In this document: piece after piece, positions 35,289 to 44,641 of the stretch | Layout: each line of letters starts with the position of its first letter | Position numbering within the stretch: the stretch's first letter is position 1 | NCBI RefSeq assembly: GCF_007741515.1 | Contig: NZ_CP036263.1 | Coordinates: 992,001-1,056,000 of the forward strand | DNA: 64,000 nt | Direction of reading: 5' to 3' | Source: Adhaeretor mobilis | Lineage (GTDB): Bacteria; Planctomycetota; Planctomycetia; Pirellulales; Lacipirellulaceae | The notes under the pieces: generated by a model | What the model saw: only the letters and a program-made list of their open reading frames with translations | Told to the model about the DNA's origin: nothing | Database searches by the model: none | Program-made: the position numbers and the translations under genes

Positions 35289-37448
35289 ATGGCCATTGAC
35301 CAATATTCACCGTGCCCCTGCGGTAGCGGCAAGAAGCTCAAGTTTTGCTGTTCGGACTTGGCGCACGAAATCCAGAAGATTGAGAAACTGGTTTCTGGCG
35401 AACAACCGCACGCAGCACTCAAACACGTTGAGCACTTGTTAGACAAGCAGCCAGAGCGTGCATCGCTTCTCGATCTCAAGGCGTCGATCGAGATGGGGCT
35501 CGACCAGCTGGAAGATGCACAATCTACGATCCAGGTCTATTTGCTAACCCACCCTGACAATCCTTCCGCCTACGGCCAAGCAGCCATCATGGCGGCCGCG
35601 AAAGGCGAAACGGCAGCAGCCGTGGGGGCATTGCAAGAGGCGCTCGATCGCGTACCCGATCGTCAGATGCCCCAACGCGTGTTCGAGGCAATCGGAGCCG
35701 TGGGGCACGCATTGCTAATCACTGGCGACTTGATTGCCGCACGGGGGCATCTGATCCTCTATGCAGGGATGTCGCCAGACGAAGACAACCGGGCGATCGA
35801 CCTGTTGTTGCGCATGAATCTCCAGGGCGGATTGCCGTTATTACTTCGAGACACCCTCTACTTGCACGAACTGTCTGACCAGCCGTCAACTGATCAACCT
35901 CCCTGGAGCGCTGTCTTTGAGGAAGCGGGCCAGCTAGCGCGCCGCGGTTTGTGGCGACGCGCGGAAGCAGAGTACGTGAAACTCGCCGAGCAAGCAAAGC
36001 AGCACCCTGATGTGGCTTACAACTTAGCGGTTGTTCGCGGCTGGCTGGGCGATGCGGCTCAATTTGCTAGCGGCATGCACCATTTTGCCCAGCTGGCGAC
36101 CACAGCAGCAGGAGCTCCGACCGACGAAGCAGTCGAGGCGGAAGCTCTTGCACAACTAGTCGATCCTGATCTCGACGAACCAAAACTCGAAACGGTGCGG
36201 GTGACATATCCCGTAGGAGACGACGACCTTGCTGCCGAGCGGCTTGCCGCGCACAAACAGACGGAACATTACGAGCTCGATCCCCAATCCTTGGGCGAAG
36301 CGGCTCATCCACGCGAAAGCTACGTGCTACTCGATCGACCTGTTCCTTCTACAGGCGTCGACCTGGCGATCGAGGATGCACCGAACGTGCTTGCATTCCT
36401 CTCCCTTTACGGAAAACGCACCGACCGGGATGCACAGATCGAGCTCACGACTGACCGTGGAGAACATTTCCAAGAGGTTGAGACTCTGGTTGTCGACATC
36501 CTTGGAGATGCTTGCCAGGCCCAATCCGATACGGAAGTGGTTGCTGAGAAACCGGCCGCTGAGGAAGCCCTTAGCTGGCGCTGGAGGTTGCCGGACGACA
36601 CGCCTTCCGCACATCGTCGCGCGTTGCTCGCTAAGCGTCGCCAACACGCAATTCTGGAAGATTGGGTCGCCGCCCCCCGCGGCGCATTAGACGGCAAGAG
36701 CCCACTAGAAGCTGCCAACGACGAAGCTGCTCGTCTGCCTTTATTGGGTAGCGTGTTGATCGTCGAGCAAGCTGCTGCCGATCCTTCGGAGTTCGACCTC
36801 TTCGCTCAGCTACGCGACAAACTCAACTTGCCGGGGCACGATCCCGTTACCTGCGAACAGGAGCAGCTCAATCAGTTGCCGCTAGTTCGTCTCACACGCC
36901 TTGAGTTGTCGGGACTTGGCGATCTGCAATTGCAGAAGCTCCTGAACCGCACCGTCATGGGCGGTGCCAACTTGGCAACATTGCGTGTCGCTGAAGAATT
37001 GGTCGGACGCGATACAGTTGAAGAGGGTGTCGACCTAGCGAGCGCCTATCGGCAGTTGATTCGTGCCGAACCTGCGCCGGATCGAGCGCTTGAGTGGGTT
37101 CGCAAAGCCACCAAGTGGACTGAGGCTTCAGGAGAGTCTGCAGCAGAATGGGCGTTGCTGGAGTTAGAGCTGCAGATCGAGCGCAGTGATGCGGAGGGCC
37201 TACAGCAATCGCTCAACCATATTCGCGAGAAGCACATTAACGAGGCCGGCGTGGCGGAAGCCGTCTACAAATTGCTGTACTCAGCAGGGCTAGTCCCACC
37301 CGAGGAAATGCAAGCCTCGCAACACCCGACCGCCCTACCGCAGGAAAGTCAGGCAGGTGGCCTGTGGACGCCAGGCGGCGAAGCAGCGGCAGCCGCGCCC
37401 GCGCAATCCGATCCCGCACAGGCCAAGTCCGCCATCTGGACGCCCTAA
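35289..37448 (+). CDS. SEC-C zinc-motif and TPR protein
   Basis: 719 residues from the ATG at 35289. The start has a full SEC-C zinc-binding motif, YSPCPCGSGKKLKFCC (C-x-C then CC), as on the end of SecA, here at the N-terminus. Helical repeats follow from about residue 30: EQPHAALKHVEHLLDKQPER and PDNPSAYGQAAIMAAAKGET, in tetratricopeptide style. The middle and C-terminal parts are longer, acidic and less repetitive, ending in a flexible Ala/Pro tail. SEC-C modules bind protein partners or ribosomes; the client here is unknown. ribD begins two bases after its stop, so the two genes are co-transcribed. Confidence 0.8.
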   Translation: MAIDQYSPCPCGSGKKLKFCCSDLAHEIQKIEKLVSGEQPHAALKHVEHLLDKQPERASLLDLKASIEMGLDQLEDAQSTIQVYLLTHPDNPSAYGQAAIMAAAKGETAAAVGALQEALDRVPDRQMPQRVFEAIGAVGHALLITGDLIAARGHLILYAGMSPDEDNRAIDLLLRMNLQGGLPLLLRDTLYLHELSDQPSTDQPPWSAVFEEAGQLARRGLWRRAEAEYVKLAEQAKQHPDVAYNLAVVRGWLGDAAQFASGMHHFAQLATTAAGAPTDEAVEAEALAQLVDPDLDEPKLETVRVTYPVGDDDLAAERLAAHKQTEHYELDPQSLGEAAHPRESYVLLDRPVPSTGVDLAIEDAPNVLAFLSLYGKRTDRDAQIELTTDRGEHFQEVETLVVDILGDACQAQSDTEVVAEKPAAEEALSWRWRLPDDTPSAHRRALLAKRRQHAILEDWVAAPRGALDGKSPLEAANDEAARLPLLGSVLIVEQAAADPSEFDLFAQLRDKLNLPGHDPVTCEQEQLNQLPLVRLTRLELSGLGDLQLQKLLNRTVMGGANLATLRVAEELVGRDTVEEGVDLASAYRQLIRAEPAPDRALEWVRKATKWTEASGESAAEWALLELELQIERSDAEGLQQSLNHIREKHINEAGVAEAVYKLLYSAGLVPPEEMQASQHPTALPQESQAGGLWTPGGEAAAAAPAQSDPAQAKSAIWTP

Positions 37449-37450
37449 CC

Positions 37451-38560
37451 ATGCCTGCTGACTCAGATCAAGCAGGCTCGTCTGACCGACAACACATGGC
37501 ACGGGCGCTAGAACTAGCCCAGCAGGGCTTGGGCCATGTCGAGCCCAATCCCCTGGTGGGTTGCGTAGTCGTTCAAGGTGACAAGGTCGTCGGCCAAGGC
37601 TGGCACGCCCAGTTTGGCGGCCCGCATGCGGAGCGTGCTGCCCTGAAGGACGCTGGCGACGCAGCCCGTGGGGCGATCGCCTATGTCACGCTCGAACCGT
37701 GCTGTCACACAGGAAAGACGCCACCCTGTACCGAAGCGCTCATCGACGCTGGTATGAAGCGTGTCGTCATCGGTGCGGCCGATCCTAACCCGCAAGTCTC
37801 CGGTGGCGGGGTTTCGGCACTGCGAGACGCAGGGATAGAAGTCGATGAAGGTGTACTAAGCGAGCAGGCCGAGGAGTTGATCGCCCCGTTTGCAAAGCTT
37901 CAAACAACTGGCCAACCTTGGGTCATTGCCAAATGGGCCATGACTCTCGACGGCAAGCTGGCCACACGGACCGGTAGCAGTCAGTGGATCAGCAACGAAC
38001 AGTCGCGAGCCGTCGTCCATGAACTACGCGGCCGCATGGATGCGATTGTCGTTGGGCGACAAACAGCACTTGTTGACGATCCGCTACTCACCGCACGTCC
38101 CGTTGGCGCGAGAACGCCAACGCGCGTTGTGCTTGATAGCCAAGCGAGCTTGCCGTTGGAAAGTCAACTCGTGCACACGGTTGATCAAGCGCCGATCGTG
38201 GTTGTTTGCAGTAGCAAAGCACCGGCGGAACGGCGCACAGCATTGGAAGCAAACGGAGTCGATGTATGGGCTGTTGCAGGCGAGGAGCACGCCACACGCC
38301 TCAATAACATGCTGCAAGAAATGGGCCGCCGTCAGTGGACGAACATACTGGTCGAGGGGGGCGCTCAGCTCCTGGGTTCACTATTCGATGCCCAAGCAAT
38401 CGACGAAGTCCACGCTTTCATCGCCCCCAAACTGGCAGGCGGAGCAGCAGCCCCCTCGCCGCTTGCCGGAACCGGCCTCAACCACATGCCGACCGAGGGG
38501 CTCCGCAACGTGCAAATCCAAATCCTAGAAAACAACATTTACATCAGCGGGCGTTGTTAG
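37451..38560 (+). CDS. ribD: Bifunctional riboflavin deaminase/reductase
   Basis: 369 residues. The N-terminal deaminase domain (about 20-160) has the zinc site: PHAERAALKDAGDAARGAIA with the HAE triplet, then VTLEPCCHTGKTPPCTEALI with the PCxxxxxxPPC ligands. The C-terminal reductase domain (about 165-369) starts PWVIAKWAMTLDGKLATRTG and includes DAIVVGRQTALVDDPLLTAR and NILVEGGAQLLGSLFD. It converts the GTP-derived pyrimidine intermediate by deamination and NADPH reduction, steps two and three of riboflavin synthesis. Two bases separate it from the SEC-C/TPR gene. No other riboflavin genes are in the window. Confidence 0.94.
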   Translation: MPADSDQAGSSDRQHMARALELAQQGLGHVEPNPLVGCVVVQGDKVVGQGWHAQFGGPHAERAALKDAGDAARGAIAYVTLEPCCHTGKTPPCTEALIDAGMKRVVIGAADPNPQVSGGGVSALRDAGIEVDEGVLSEQAEELIAPFAKLQTTGQPWVIAKWAMTLDGKLATRTGSSQWISNEQSRAVVHELRGRMDAIVVGRQTALVDDPLLTARPVGARTPTRVVLDSQASLPLESQLVHTVDQAPIVVVCSSKAPAERRTALEANGVDVWAVAGEEHATRLNNMLQEMGRRQWTNILVEGGAQLLGSLFDAQAIDEVHAFIAPKLAGGAAAPSPLAGTGLNHMPTEGLRNVQIQILENNIYISGRC

Positions 38561-38616
38561 ACCGATTCCATACTTGCCGACGCTTTCCTTGTTGCCCACG
38601 CCGAGAAATCAAGCCT

Positions 38617-39591
38617 TTACGCGACAGCCTTCGCAATCTTCTCATGAGCCGCACGAAGCTTGCTCGCTAGTATCTGTAAGTAGCTTGCGCCTTGCTCTTG
38701 ATCTTCTAGATGCTCAAGCAAGTGGAAAGGGATCGCGGTGATTCCTAAGTAGGCCCCGCTAATGGCTCCGGCCATGGCTGCGATTGTGTCGGTATCTCCA
38801 CCCAAGAGAATCGCGTTACCGATGGTCGCGTCGTAGGAGTTTGGCGACATTGCGAAAGCCGCTATTGCGGTTACGACTGAGGATGTTGCTTCGATGCCAT
38901 TACCAAAGAGTGCCAGATCCCGGACATCAGATGCCCCGACATCAGAAAGTAGCGAAGCTTTGCGAAGCGGATCCGTATAGTCTTGCGACTGGCACTTCTC
39001 TGCCAGACTCGCGAAGAAATCATCTCGATCGAAAGCTTCTATCGTTGACGCAATCCCTACAGCCAAGGCAAGGAGCTGAGCCCCCTCGATCCCCAAGGGA
39101 TGCACGTGAGTCGGCAAGGCCGAGAGTCTTGCCTCTCGCCACAGCCGTTCATGGTCGTGCCTAAACATGAGGCCAACCGGAGCGACACGCATGGCAGCGC
39201 CATTCCCGAACGAACCGCCGGGAAAATGATTCGCAGCAAGCACCTTGTGATCACGCTCGTCCACCATCGCTTCCAGAACGATCTTTGCCCCAGCCCCATA
39301 GCCCCGTTCTGGGGAATAGTTGGCCACAAATCGTTTGCAGAGTTCTCTCTCGTTGATTCTGCCGCACTTCACTAGAGTTTCAGCAACGCCGATCGCCATC
39401 TGTGTGTCGTCGGTGTAGCACAGCTCCTCAGGAGGCGGATTCTCGATCAAGTCTTGGGCACTTGGATACCGTTGAGCAATGTCGTCGGCCGACATACCTT
39501 CAAACGGTGCACCGAGCGCATCTCCAACCGCAAGGCCAAGCAAGCAACCTTCAAAACGACTCTCAATGGTTGGCTGTGATTTATCAAGCAT
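38617..39591 (-). CDS. ADP-ribosylglycohydrolase-family protein
   Basis: 324 residues, close to the usual length. Metal-binding motifs of the DraG/ARH fold are present: EGCLLGLAVGDALGAPFEG at the N-terminus, ELCYTDDTQMAIGVAETLVK with the T-D-D-T dinuclear magnesium site, PGGSFGNGAAMRVAPVGLMF (GNG-xAMR), and LLGGDTDTIAAMAGAISGAY with the closing G-D-T-D-T. It removes ADP-ribose from protein or from small ADP-ribosylated molecules. No ADP-ribosyltransferase gene is visible nearby, so its partner is unknown. It is convergent with ribD and divergent from the tex gene. Confidence 0.9.
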   Translation of the reverse strand: MLDKSQPTIESRFEGCLLGLAVGDALGAPFEGMSADDIAQRYPSAQDLIENPPPEELCYTDDTQMAIGVAETLVKCGRINERELCKRFVANYSPERGYGAGAKIVLEAMVDERDHKVLAANHFPGGSFGNGAAMRVAPVGLMFRHDHERLWREARLSALPTHVHPLGIEGAQLLALAVGIASTIEAFDRDDFFASLAEKCQSQDYTDPLRKASLLSDVGASDVRDLALFGNGIEATSSVVTAIAAFAMSPNSYDATIGNAILLGGDTDTIAAMAGAISGAYLGITAIPFHLLEHLEDQEQGASYLQILASKLRAAHEKIAKAVA

Positions 39592-39773
39592 TTCGCGTCA
39601 TGCTAAAAAATTGTTGTAGCCGAAGTGCGTCGAGCCCCCAGAGGAATTCGCATCCACACCCGTCTGTTTGCTGTGAATATCGCCAATTGTCGCTTACGAT
39701 GGCCGACTTGTCACCGGCGCCAGACATCGCCTACACGAAATGTTTGGATTGGCCCCTCCGATAAAAGAAGTCA

Positions 39774-41999
39774 ATGCGCAGAACGGTGGACCTACCCCTC
39801 GCGGCGATACTGAGTAAAAATGCATCCATGCCAAACAAGAAGACCGCTGAGTCGGGATCCACAGAGGTCCCCCAGAATATTGCCACAGAACTAGGGCTAC
39901 CGCTCCGCCAAGTGATTGCCGCGGTCGAGCTCCTGGACTCGGGAAATACCATCCCGTTTATTGCCCGCTATCGCAAGGAAGCGACCCAAGGACTCGATGA
40001 GATCGCTCTCCGTGCGATTGAAGATGCACTCGAACACATGAAGGCCTTGAACGCTCGCAAGACGACGGTACTCAAGACCATCAGCGAACAAGGCCTCCTG
40101 ACCGACGCCTTGCGTTCTCAAATCCAGAGCTGTGGCGACCTGCGAACGCTGGAGAGCATTTACCTGCCATTCAAACCCAAGCGACGCACTCGCGCTACCA
40201 TCGCGCGCGAGCAGGGGCTTCAGCCACTGGCCGACTTGCTGCTCAAACAAGAAAAACTCAATCAGTCGAAACAAGCAACGCTGCAGCCCTACGTCGACCC
40301 GGCCAAAGAGGTCCCCGACACTCAGTCAGCCTTGCAGGGTGCGCTGGACATTATCGCTGAACAGTGGTCAGAAAACGCCGAAACCCGCGATTGGATGGTC
40401 GAGCAAGCCAGGACTTATGGCAAAATTGCCTCGAAGGTCAAACGAGGGAAGAAGGCAGAAGCGGAAAAGTTCGAGTTGTACCTCGATCACCAAGAGGCAG
40501 TGCGAAGAATTCCCTCACACCGACTCCTCGCCATGATGCGAGGCGTTGCCGAGGGCGTCTTGCGAGTGAGCTTGCAACTAGAAGGCACACGTGAGCTTGC
40601 CGAGCTTCGGCGACGCCTCGTCCACAACCGTCAATTCGAGTTCTACAGCGATCTCACTGCTACCGTCGAAGATTGCTACGAGCGACTGCTGCTACCAGCA
40701 ACCGAATCCACGGTTTTGCAAACGTTGAAAGAAGAAGCCGATGAACAGGCCATCGGAGTATTTGGCAAAAACTTGCGAGAGCTCCTACTGGCAGCGCCAG
40801 CCGGGCCGCGTGTTACCTTGGGGATTGATCCCGGTTTTCGTACCGGCTGCAAAGTGGCGGTAGTTGATGGCACCGGCAAGTTTTTGGCCAACACCGCCAT
40901 CTACCCAACGCCGCCCAAGAGCGATGTCGCAGCAGCAGGCAAAACCCTGCTCGCGCTGATTGAAAAACACAAGGTCGAACTGATTGCCATCGGCAACGGT
41001 ACCGCTTCGCGAGAGACAGATGCCTTTGTGGGAGACCTCCTCAAAGACCATCAGCTTGATATTACCAAGGTCATGGTGAGCGAATCGGGAGCCTCGATCT
41101 ACTCAGCCAGCGAACTGGCCGCTCGAGAGTTCCCCGACCTGGACATCACCGTCCGCGGGGCAATCAGTATCGCTCGACGACTGCAGGATCCACTCGCCGA
41201 ATTAGTCAAATCCGATCCCAAGTCAATTGGCGTGGGGCAATACCAGCACGATGTCAATCAAGCCAAGCTCCGCAAGTGCCTAGACCGCGTCGTCGAGTCG
41301 TGCGTCAATCAAGTGGGTGTCGACTTGAACATGGCGAGCGTCCCACTCCTCTCGTATGTGGCCGGCATCGGGCCACGACTTGCAGAGAACATTGTCGAGC
41401 ACCGCAACAGTAACGGCCGGTTTGCCAATCGCCAGCAGTTGACGTCGGTTGCCAAGCTGGGCAAAAAAGCATTTCAACAAGCGGCTGGCTTTCTTCGCAT
41501 TAGGGATGGCGACCAGCCGCTAGATAACTCAGCCGTGCATCCAGAAAGCTATCCGATTGTAAGCCGCATGGCCAAGCAACTGAAAACCAATTCCAAAACG
41601 CTTGTCGGCAATGCGACCCTCAGCGAAACACTCAAGCCAGAGGATTATGTCGACGCCCAGTTTGGCATGCCGACGATCGTTGACATTATTTCGGAGCTAG
41701 GCAAGCCGGGGCGTGACCCGCGCAGCCAATTTCGAGTCGTGAAATTCGACGAGAGCGTCAATACCATGGCAGACTTGAAGCCCAATATGATCCTCGAAGG
41801 AGTGATTACCAACGTCACGCACTTCGGTGCATTTACAGACATTGGCGTGCATCAGGATGCGCTCATCCACATCTCCCAGCTGTCCAATGAATACGTGAGT
41901 GATCCGAACGAAATTGTTGCCGTCGGCGATCTCGTGAAGGTGAAAGTTCTGGAAGTCGATGTTCCCAGGAAACGAATTTCCCTGACACGCAAGTTTTAG
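39774..41999 (+). CDS. tex: Tex-like S1 RNA-binding transcription accessory protein
   Basis: 741 residues. Order: N-terminal helical domain starting ELGLPLRQVIAAVELLDSGN and TIPFIARYRKEATQGLDEIA; YqgF-like RNase H fold (PRVTLGIDPGFRTGCKVAVV); the long connector with VSESGASIYSASELAAREFP and IGVGQYQHDVN; a helix-hairpin-helix pair (LLSYVAGIGPRLAENIVEHR, FANRQQLTSVAKLGKKAFQQ); and the C-terminal S1 domain (MILEGVITNVTHFGAFTDIG ... QDALIHISQLSN). Tex binds nucleic acid and affects transcription termination and stress survival. I used the ATG at 39774; 39828 is an alternative with 18 fewer residues. A YaiI gene follows 65 bases downstream. Confidence 0.93.
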   Translation: MRRTVDLPLAAILSKNASMPNKKTAESGSTEVPQNIATELGLPLRQVIAAVELLDSGNTIPFIARYRKEATQGLDEIALRAIEDALEHMKALNARKTTVLKTISEQGLLTDALRSQIQSCGDLRTLESIYLPFKPKRRTRATIAREQGLQPLADLLLKQEKLNQSKQATLQPYVDPAKEVPDTQSALQGALDIIAEQWSENAETRDWMVEQARTYGKIASKVKRGKKAEAEKFELYLDHQEAVRRIPSHRLLAMMRGVAEGVLRVSLQLEGTRELAELRRRLVHNRQFEFYSDLTATVEDCYERLLLPATESTVLQTLKEEADEQAIGVFGKNLRELLLAAPAGPRVTLGIDPGFRTGCKVAVVDGTGKFLANTAIYPTPPKSDVAAAGKTLLALIEKHKVELIAIGNGTASRETDAFVGDLLKDHQLDITKVMVSESGASIYSASELAAREFPDLDITVRGAISIARRLQDPLAELVKSDPKSIGVGQYQHDVNQAKLRKCLDRVVESCVNQVGVDLNMASVPLLSYVAGIGPRLAENIVEHRNSNGRFANRQQLTSVAKLGKKAFQQAAGFLRIRDGDQPLDNSAVHPESYPIVSRMAKQLKTNSKTLVGNATLSETLKPEDYVDAQFGMPTIVDIISELGKPGRDPRSQFRVVKFDESVNTMADLKPNMILEGVITNVTHFGAFTDIGVHQDALIHISQLSNEYVSDPNEIVAVGDLVKVKVLEVDVPRKRISLTRKF

Positions 42000-42064
42000 G
42001 CAACAGGTCTAGGCGATAGGTCTGGCAACAGCGCGACGCGATATCTTCAATCGGCAAACGCCCT

Positions 42065-42541
42065 ATGAGTACTACGAGCAATACATTTCAGATCTGGGTC
42101 GATGCCGATGCTTGCCCTGCACCGATCAAAGAAATTCTCTACCGAACGGCCCGCCGTCTAAAAGTCGAACTCACGCTCGTAGCGAACCAGTCTATGCGAG
42201 TTCCCTCCTCGGCGTTAATCCGTTTGATTACCGTCCCCGAGGGGGCTGACGTCGCGGACGACAAAATCGTCGAGATGCTTGCGCCCGGGGATGTCGTGAT
42301 CACGGGCGACATTCCGCTTGCCGCTCGCGTCGTAGAAAAATCAGCCATTGCGATCGGCGTACGCGGCGAGTTGTTAGACGACAACAGCGTGCACGACCGT
42401 CTAGCATCACGCGACTTAATGGAGCAATTCCGCTCGGCAGGCGTCGAGACCCGCGGCCCTAGCCCGCTTACTAAACAGGACATTCAAACGTTTGCCAATT
42501 CACTGGACCGAACGCTCACACGATGCCTCAAGAAACGGTGA
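42065..42541 (+). CDS. YaiI/YqxD-family (DUF188) protein
   Basis: 158 residues. Typical marks: FQIWVDADACPAPIKEILYR at the N-terminus with two acidic residues of a PIN-like site, VELTLVANQSMRVPSSALIR, VVITGDIPLAARVVEKSAIA and GELLDDNSVHDRLASRDLME. The family is widespread, with a PIN-nuclease-like fold, and its substrate is not known. It lies 65 bases downstream of tex on the same strand and may be its operon partner. It converges with a small zincin-like gene. Confidence 0.9.
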   Translation: MSTTSNTFQIWVDADACPAPIKEILYRTARRLKVELTLVANQSMRVPSSALIRLITVPEGADVADDKIVEMLAPGDVVITGDIPLAARVVEKSAIAIGVRGELLDDNSVHDRLASRDLMEQFRSAGVETRGPSPLTKQDIQTFANSLDRTLTRCLKKR

Positions 42542-42571
42542 TCGTAGCAAAGGCAATTGAAGTAGAGCTAG

Positions 42572-42970
42572 TCACCGACCGACCCACGGAGGATTCGCTG
42601 GCTGAGCGAATCCCCAAGCGGCTGCCAACGCATCTGCGGCATTTTCTACGTCAGAAATGTCACCCCACGGTCCATTTCGCAAGTAAGCATGGGCAAATTC
42701 ATGCGCGATAACGTAGTGAGCAAACGCTTCGTCGCACTCAGAGAGTCGCGGCCGGAGCACCACGCTACGACTACCAACGCCAGTACCTCCTGGAACCGCC
42801 ATGAACACCGTTGAGCCCTCGCCCGGAACAAAGTTGTCCAGCGAGACAGTGAACCGAGTATCACTCAAAAAGTCTTGCTGCACTTCCGCCGGCAGCGTGG
42901 TGAGCACATGCAAAACGCGTTTCCCCAACGGCTGGTAGTGCTCAAAGGCTTGCAGATAGAGGGAGAACAT
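42572..42970 (-). CDS. Small zincin-like protein (HExxH)
   Basis: About 132 residues from the ATG at 42970; the frame is open to 43063, but the upstream 31 residues look non-conserved. The core is YVIAHEFAHAYLRN, a zinc HExxH helix, followed 16 residues later by ENAADALAAAWGF, where the Glu-x-x-Ala-Asp pattern supplies the third ligand as in small gluzincin-type proteases. A strand run SRSVVLRPRLSECDEAFAHY precedes it. No signal peptide, so it is probably cytoplasmic. It might be a peptidase of the M78/DUF type. I do not know a named family for it. Confidence 0.62.
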   Translation of the reverse strand: MFSLYLQAFEHYQPLGKRVLHVLTTLPAEVQQDFLSDTRFTVSLDNFVPGEGSTVFMAVPGGTGVGSRSVVLRPRLSECDEAFAHYVIAHEFAHAYLRNGPWGDISDVENAADALAAAWGFAQPANPPWVGR

Positions 42971-43225
42971 ATTCGACAGGATCGCTGCGTGCTGAGATCT
43001 GAGAGATGTCGCGAGGGAGACTAGTCTACCAAGTCCTAGCCGAACTGGGTTAGCCCCCCTCATCGTCTGTCCCAGAGATCACCTCAAGCATTCCCGACGA
43101 CTAGCACCGATGAGGGCGAAAGGCGCTGTTCTCGACCATCGGCGACTTCGCAGTCCTCCCTACGGCGAGTACCGTTGCTCACATTTGTGACATCCTGTGT
43201 GTACTTGATTTAGACGTAGGGTAGG

Positions 43226-43681
43226 TCAATTGGCAAGAGGATTGAGCAGGGCGGCTCCATGCCCAAAGAAGTCACGGGTCATTCCCGGACCATCGTTGAG
43301 CAAATCCCCACCTAAGCCAATAGATGAGGTGAACGGGAAGTCGTTCTGCAAGACTGCATCTTGACCAATCAGGCCCAAGCCGAGAATGTCGAAGCCGGTG
43401 GCAGTGCCCTCATCAAGATCGTTCACGGTGAGCAGGTCCAGCGATAGGCTCCCGTGGAATGTGTCACGGAGATAGAAGGTCTCGTTGTTGTTGTTGTTGG
43501 TGATCGGTGTTTTCGTGACATCCACAAAGCCCGCATCGCTATCGGCAATCGAAACACCAACCCAATCGGAGCTGTCACTGTCATGGGCGATGTCCTTGAA
43601 TGTGACAGCGTTTGCCAGCGTTCCCAGCATGGCTACTAAGGCCAAAATCCCGAAAGATGTAAGCGTGTGTCGTAGTCTCAT
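43226..43681 (-). CDS. Short exported protein, unknown
   Basis: 151 residues from an ATG at 43681 with AGGA five bases upstream; the longer frame from 43735 lacks such a site. It has a signal peptide (MRLRHTLTSFGILALVAMLG ... ANA) and a short mature part rich in Asp, Gly, Asn and Leu, with an Asn run (ITNNNNNETF). No PEP-CTERM-like tail is seen, so it may be released or be a truncated member of the secreted beta-rich proteins common in planctomycetes. No function assigned. Confidence 0.6.
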   Translation of the reverse strand: MRLRHTLTSFGILALVAMLGTLANAVTFKDIAHDSDSSDWVGVSIADSDAGFVDVTKTPITNNNNNETFYLRDTFHGSLSLDLLTVNDLDEGTATGFDILGLGLIGQDAVLQNDFPFTSSIGLGGDLLNDGPGMTRDFFGHGAALLNPLAN

Positions 43682-44093
43682 GATTCCTAATCCGGTTGAA
43701 GAAAAACGGGCATCAAAAATGAACACAAAAGCCAAATGCGTGGAGTACGCATTTCGTTCTAGATTGCTACGGTGCGATCTTCCGCATCTCAGCAGATACT
43801 AAGTTTCACAGGTGGGTTGAGCATGGACTGCCCAGTACTACTACAGGGCGTGCTCAATGAGTCGGCAGGGCGACGGGAATGTGCGGCTAGGGTAGGGGGA
43901 AATGATGAACTGTTGAGATTCCTAGAAACGCTAGAAACACCTTCGTTCCCAGCGTCTCACCCATCAGCCGCCAACCTGATGAAGAGAACCATGATATGCC
44001 TATCAGCAAAGTGCGTGCCAAGCATAGAGTCTCAATGCCACCATTCCAGTTGGGGAGTTCTGAAATCGCTTGAAGGCAGGCAGGTCACCCAAC

Positions 44094-44204
44094 GGCTAGC
44101 ACCGACACTTCGTCCGCCTTCGGTGTTGCCACTTCACACCGACACGCGGCCTGTCTGCGAACAGGCGAAAACAACTTCCTGAGGCCGGAGTGTCGGTGCT
44201 AGCC
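44094..44204. repeat. Inverted-repeat element with 16-bp perfect arms
   Basis: GGCTAGCACCGACACT at 44094-44109 is repeated in perfect inverted form at 44189-44204 (AGTGTCGGTGCTAGCC). Between them is a second stem, CCTGT-ctgcga-ACAGG at about 44150-44165. The GGCTAGCACCGACACT phrase and the inner CTTCCTGAGGCCGGAG are, from memory, repeated in planctomycete genomes. Non-coding; likely a repetitive extragenic palindrome or non-autonomous mobile element. Confidence 0.75.
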
Positions 44205-44216
44205 GCTCTCCAGTAA

Positions 44217-44247
44217 AACCTCTGCGCCCCTGCGTCTCTGCGTGAAA
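44217..44247. repeat. Dispersed repeat of the CGCAGAGACGCAG family
   Basis: AACCTCTGCGCCCCTGCGTC, continuing TCTGCGTGAAA, is the reverse complement of the repeat TTTCACGCAGAGACGCAGGG followed by GCGCAGAGG. I recognise this family as dispersed in the genomes of unrelated phyla with almost unchanged sequence. It starts 13 bases after the inverted-repeat element. Its function is unknown. Confidence 0.65.
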
Positions 44248-44641
44248 CATTTCACCTCGAAACCCGTGTGCGAAACACAGGTGGCCAAAAATCGTTGCTG
44301 AACACACTTCCAAATTGCGTACAATGGCACAAGTTCGACGGCGGCTTTTTGGAGCGACTGCGGCGGGCTGCGAAACGTGTTCGCAAGGCAACTTGAACAG
44401 CTCGTCCGTTGGTATCGACATCGTTCCCCGGGAGTTGCCGTGCAAGCACAAAGTAGCAGTGATCGCGAACGCGGTTCTCAAGGGCCGACGAACGGCCAGG
44501 TTCAAGGGATTGCCCTGACTGGCTCGAATGATGGACGTCCATCCTTTTTTCTAGTGGGCAGTCGGCAGGGCGCGGTGGGCAGTGTAGCCTGCAAAACGCT
44601 CTGTAATTGAGAACTGCCTCCTGACGACACCCGACTCAATT

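Larger units (their letters stand above)
43802..44641. other. Intergenic region carrying two repeat elements
   Basis: 840 bases without a supported gene. It holds the inverted-repeat element at 44094-44204 and the CGCAGAGACGCAG-type repeat at 44217-44247, listed separately. The remaining sequence up to the gene at 44642 contains a short AT/GC-mixed region that probably carries its promoter. The small frames here overlap the repeats and are rejected. Confidence 0.45.

Noticed and set aside
44134-44610. Small overlapping frames on both strands
   Set aside because: They run through the inverted-repeat element and dispersed repeat and have no protein-like pattern.
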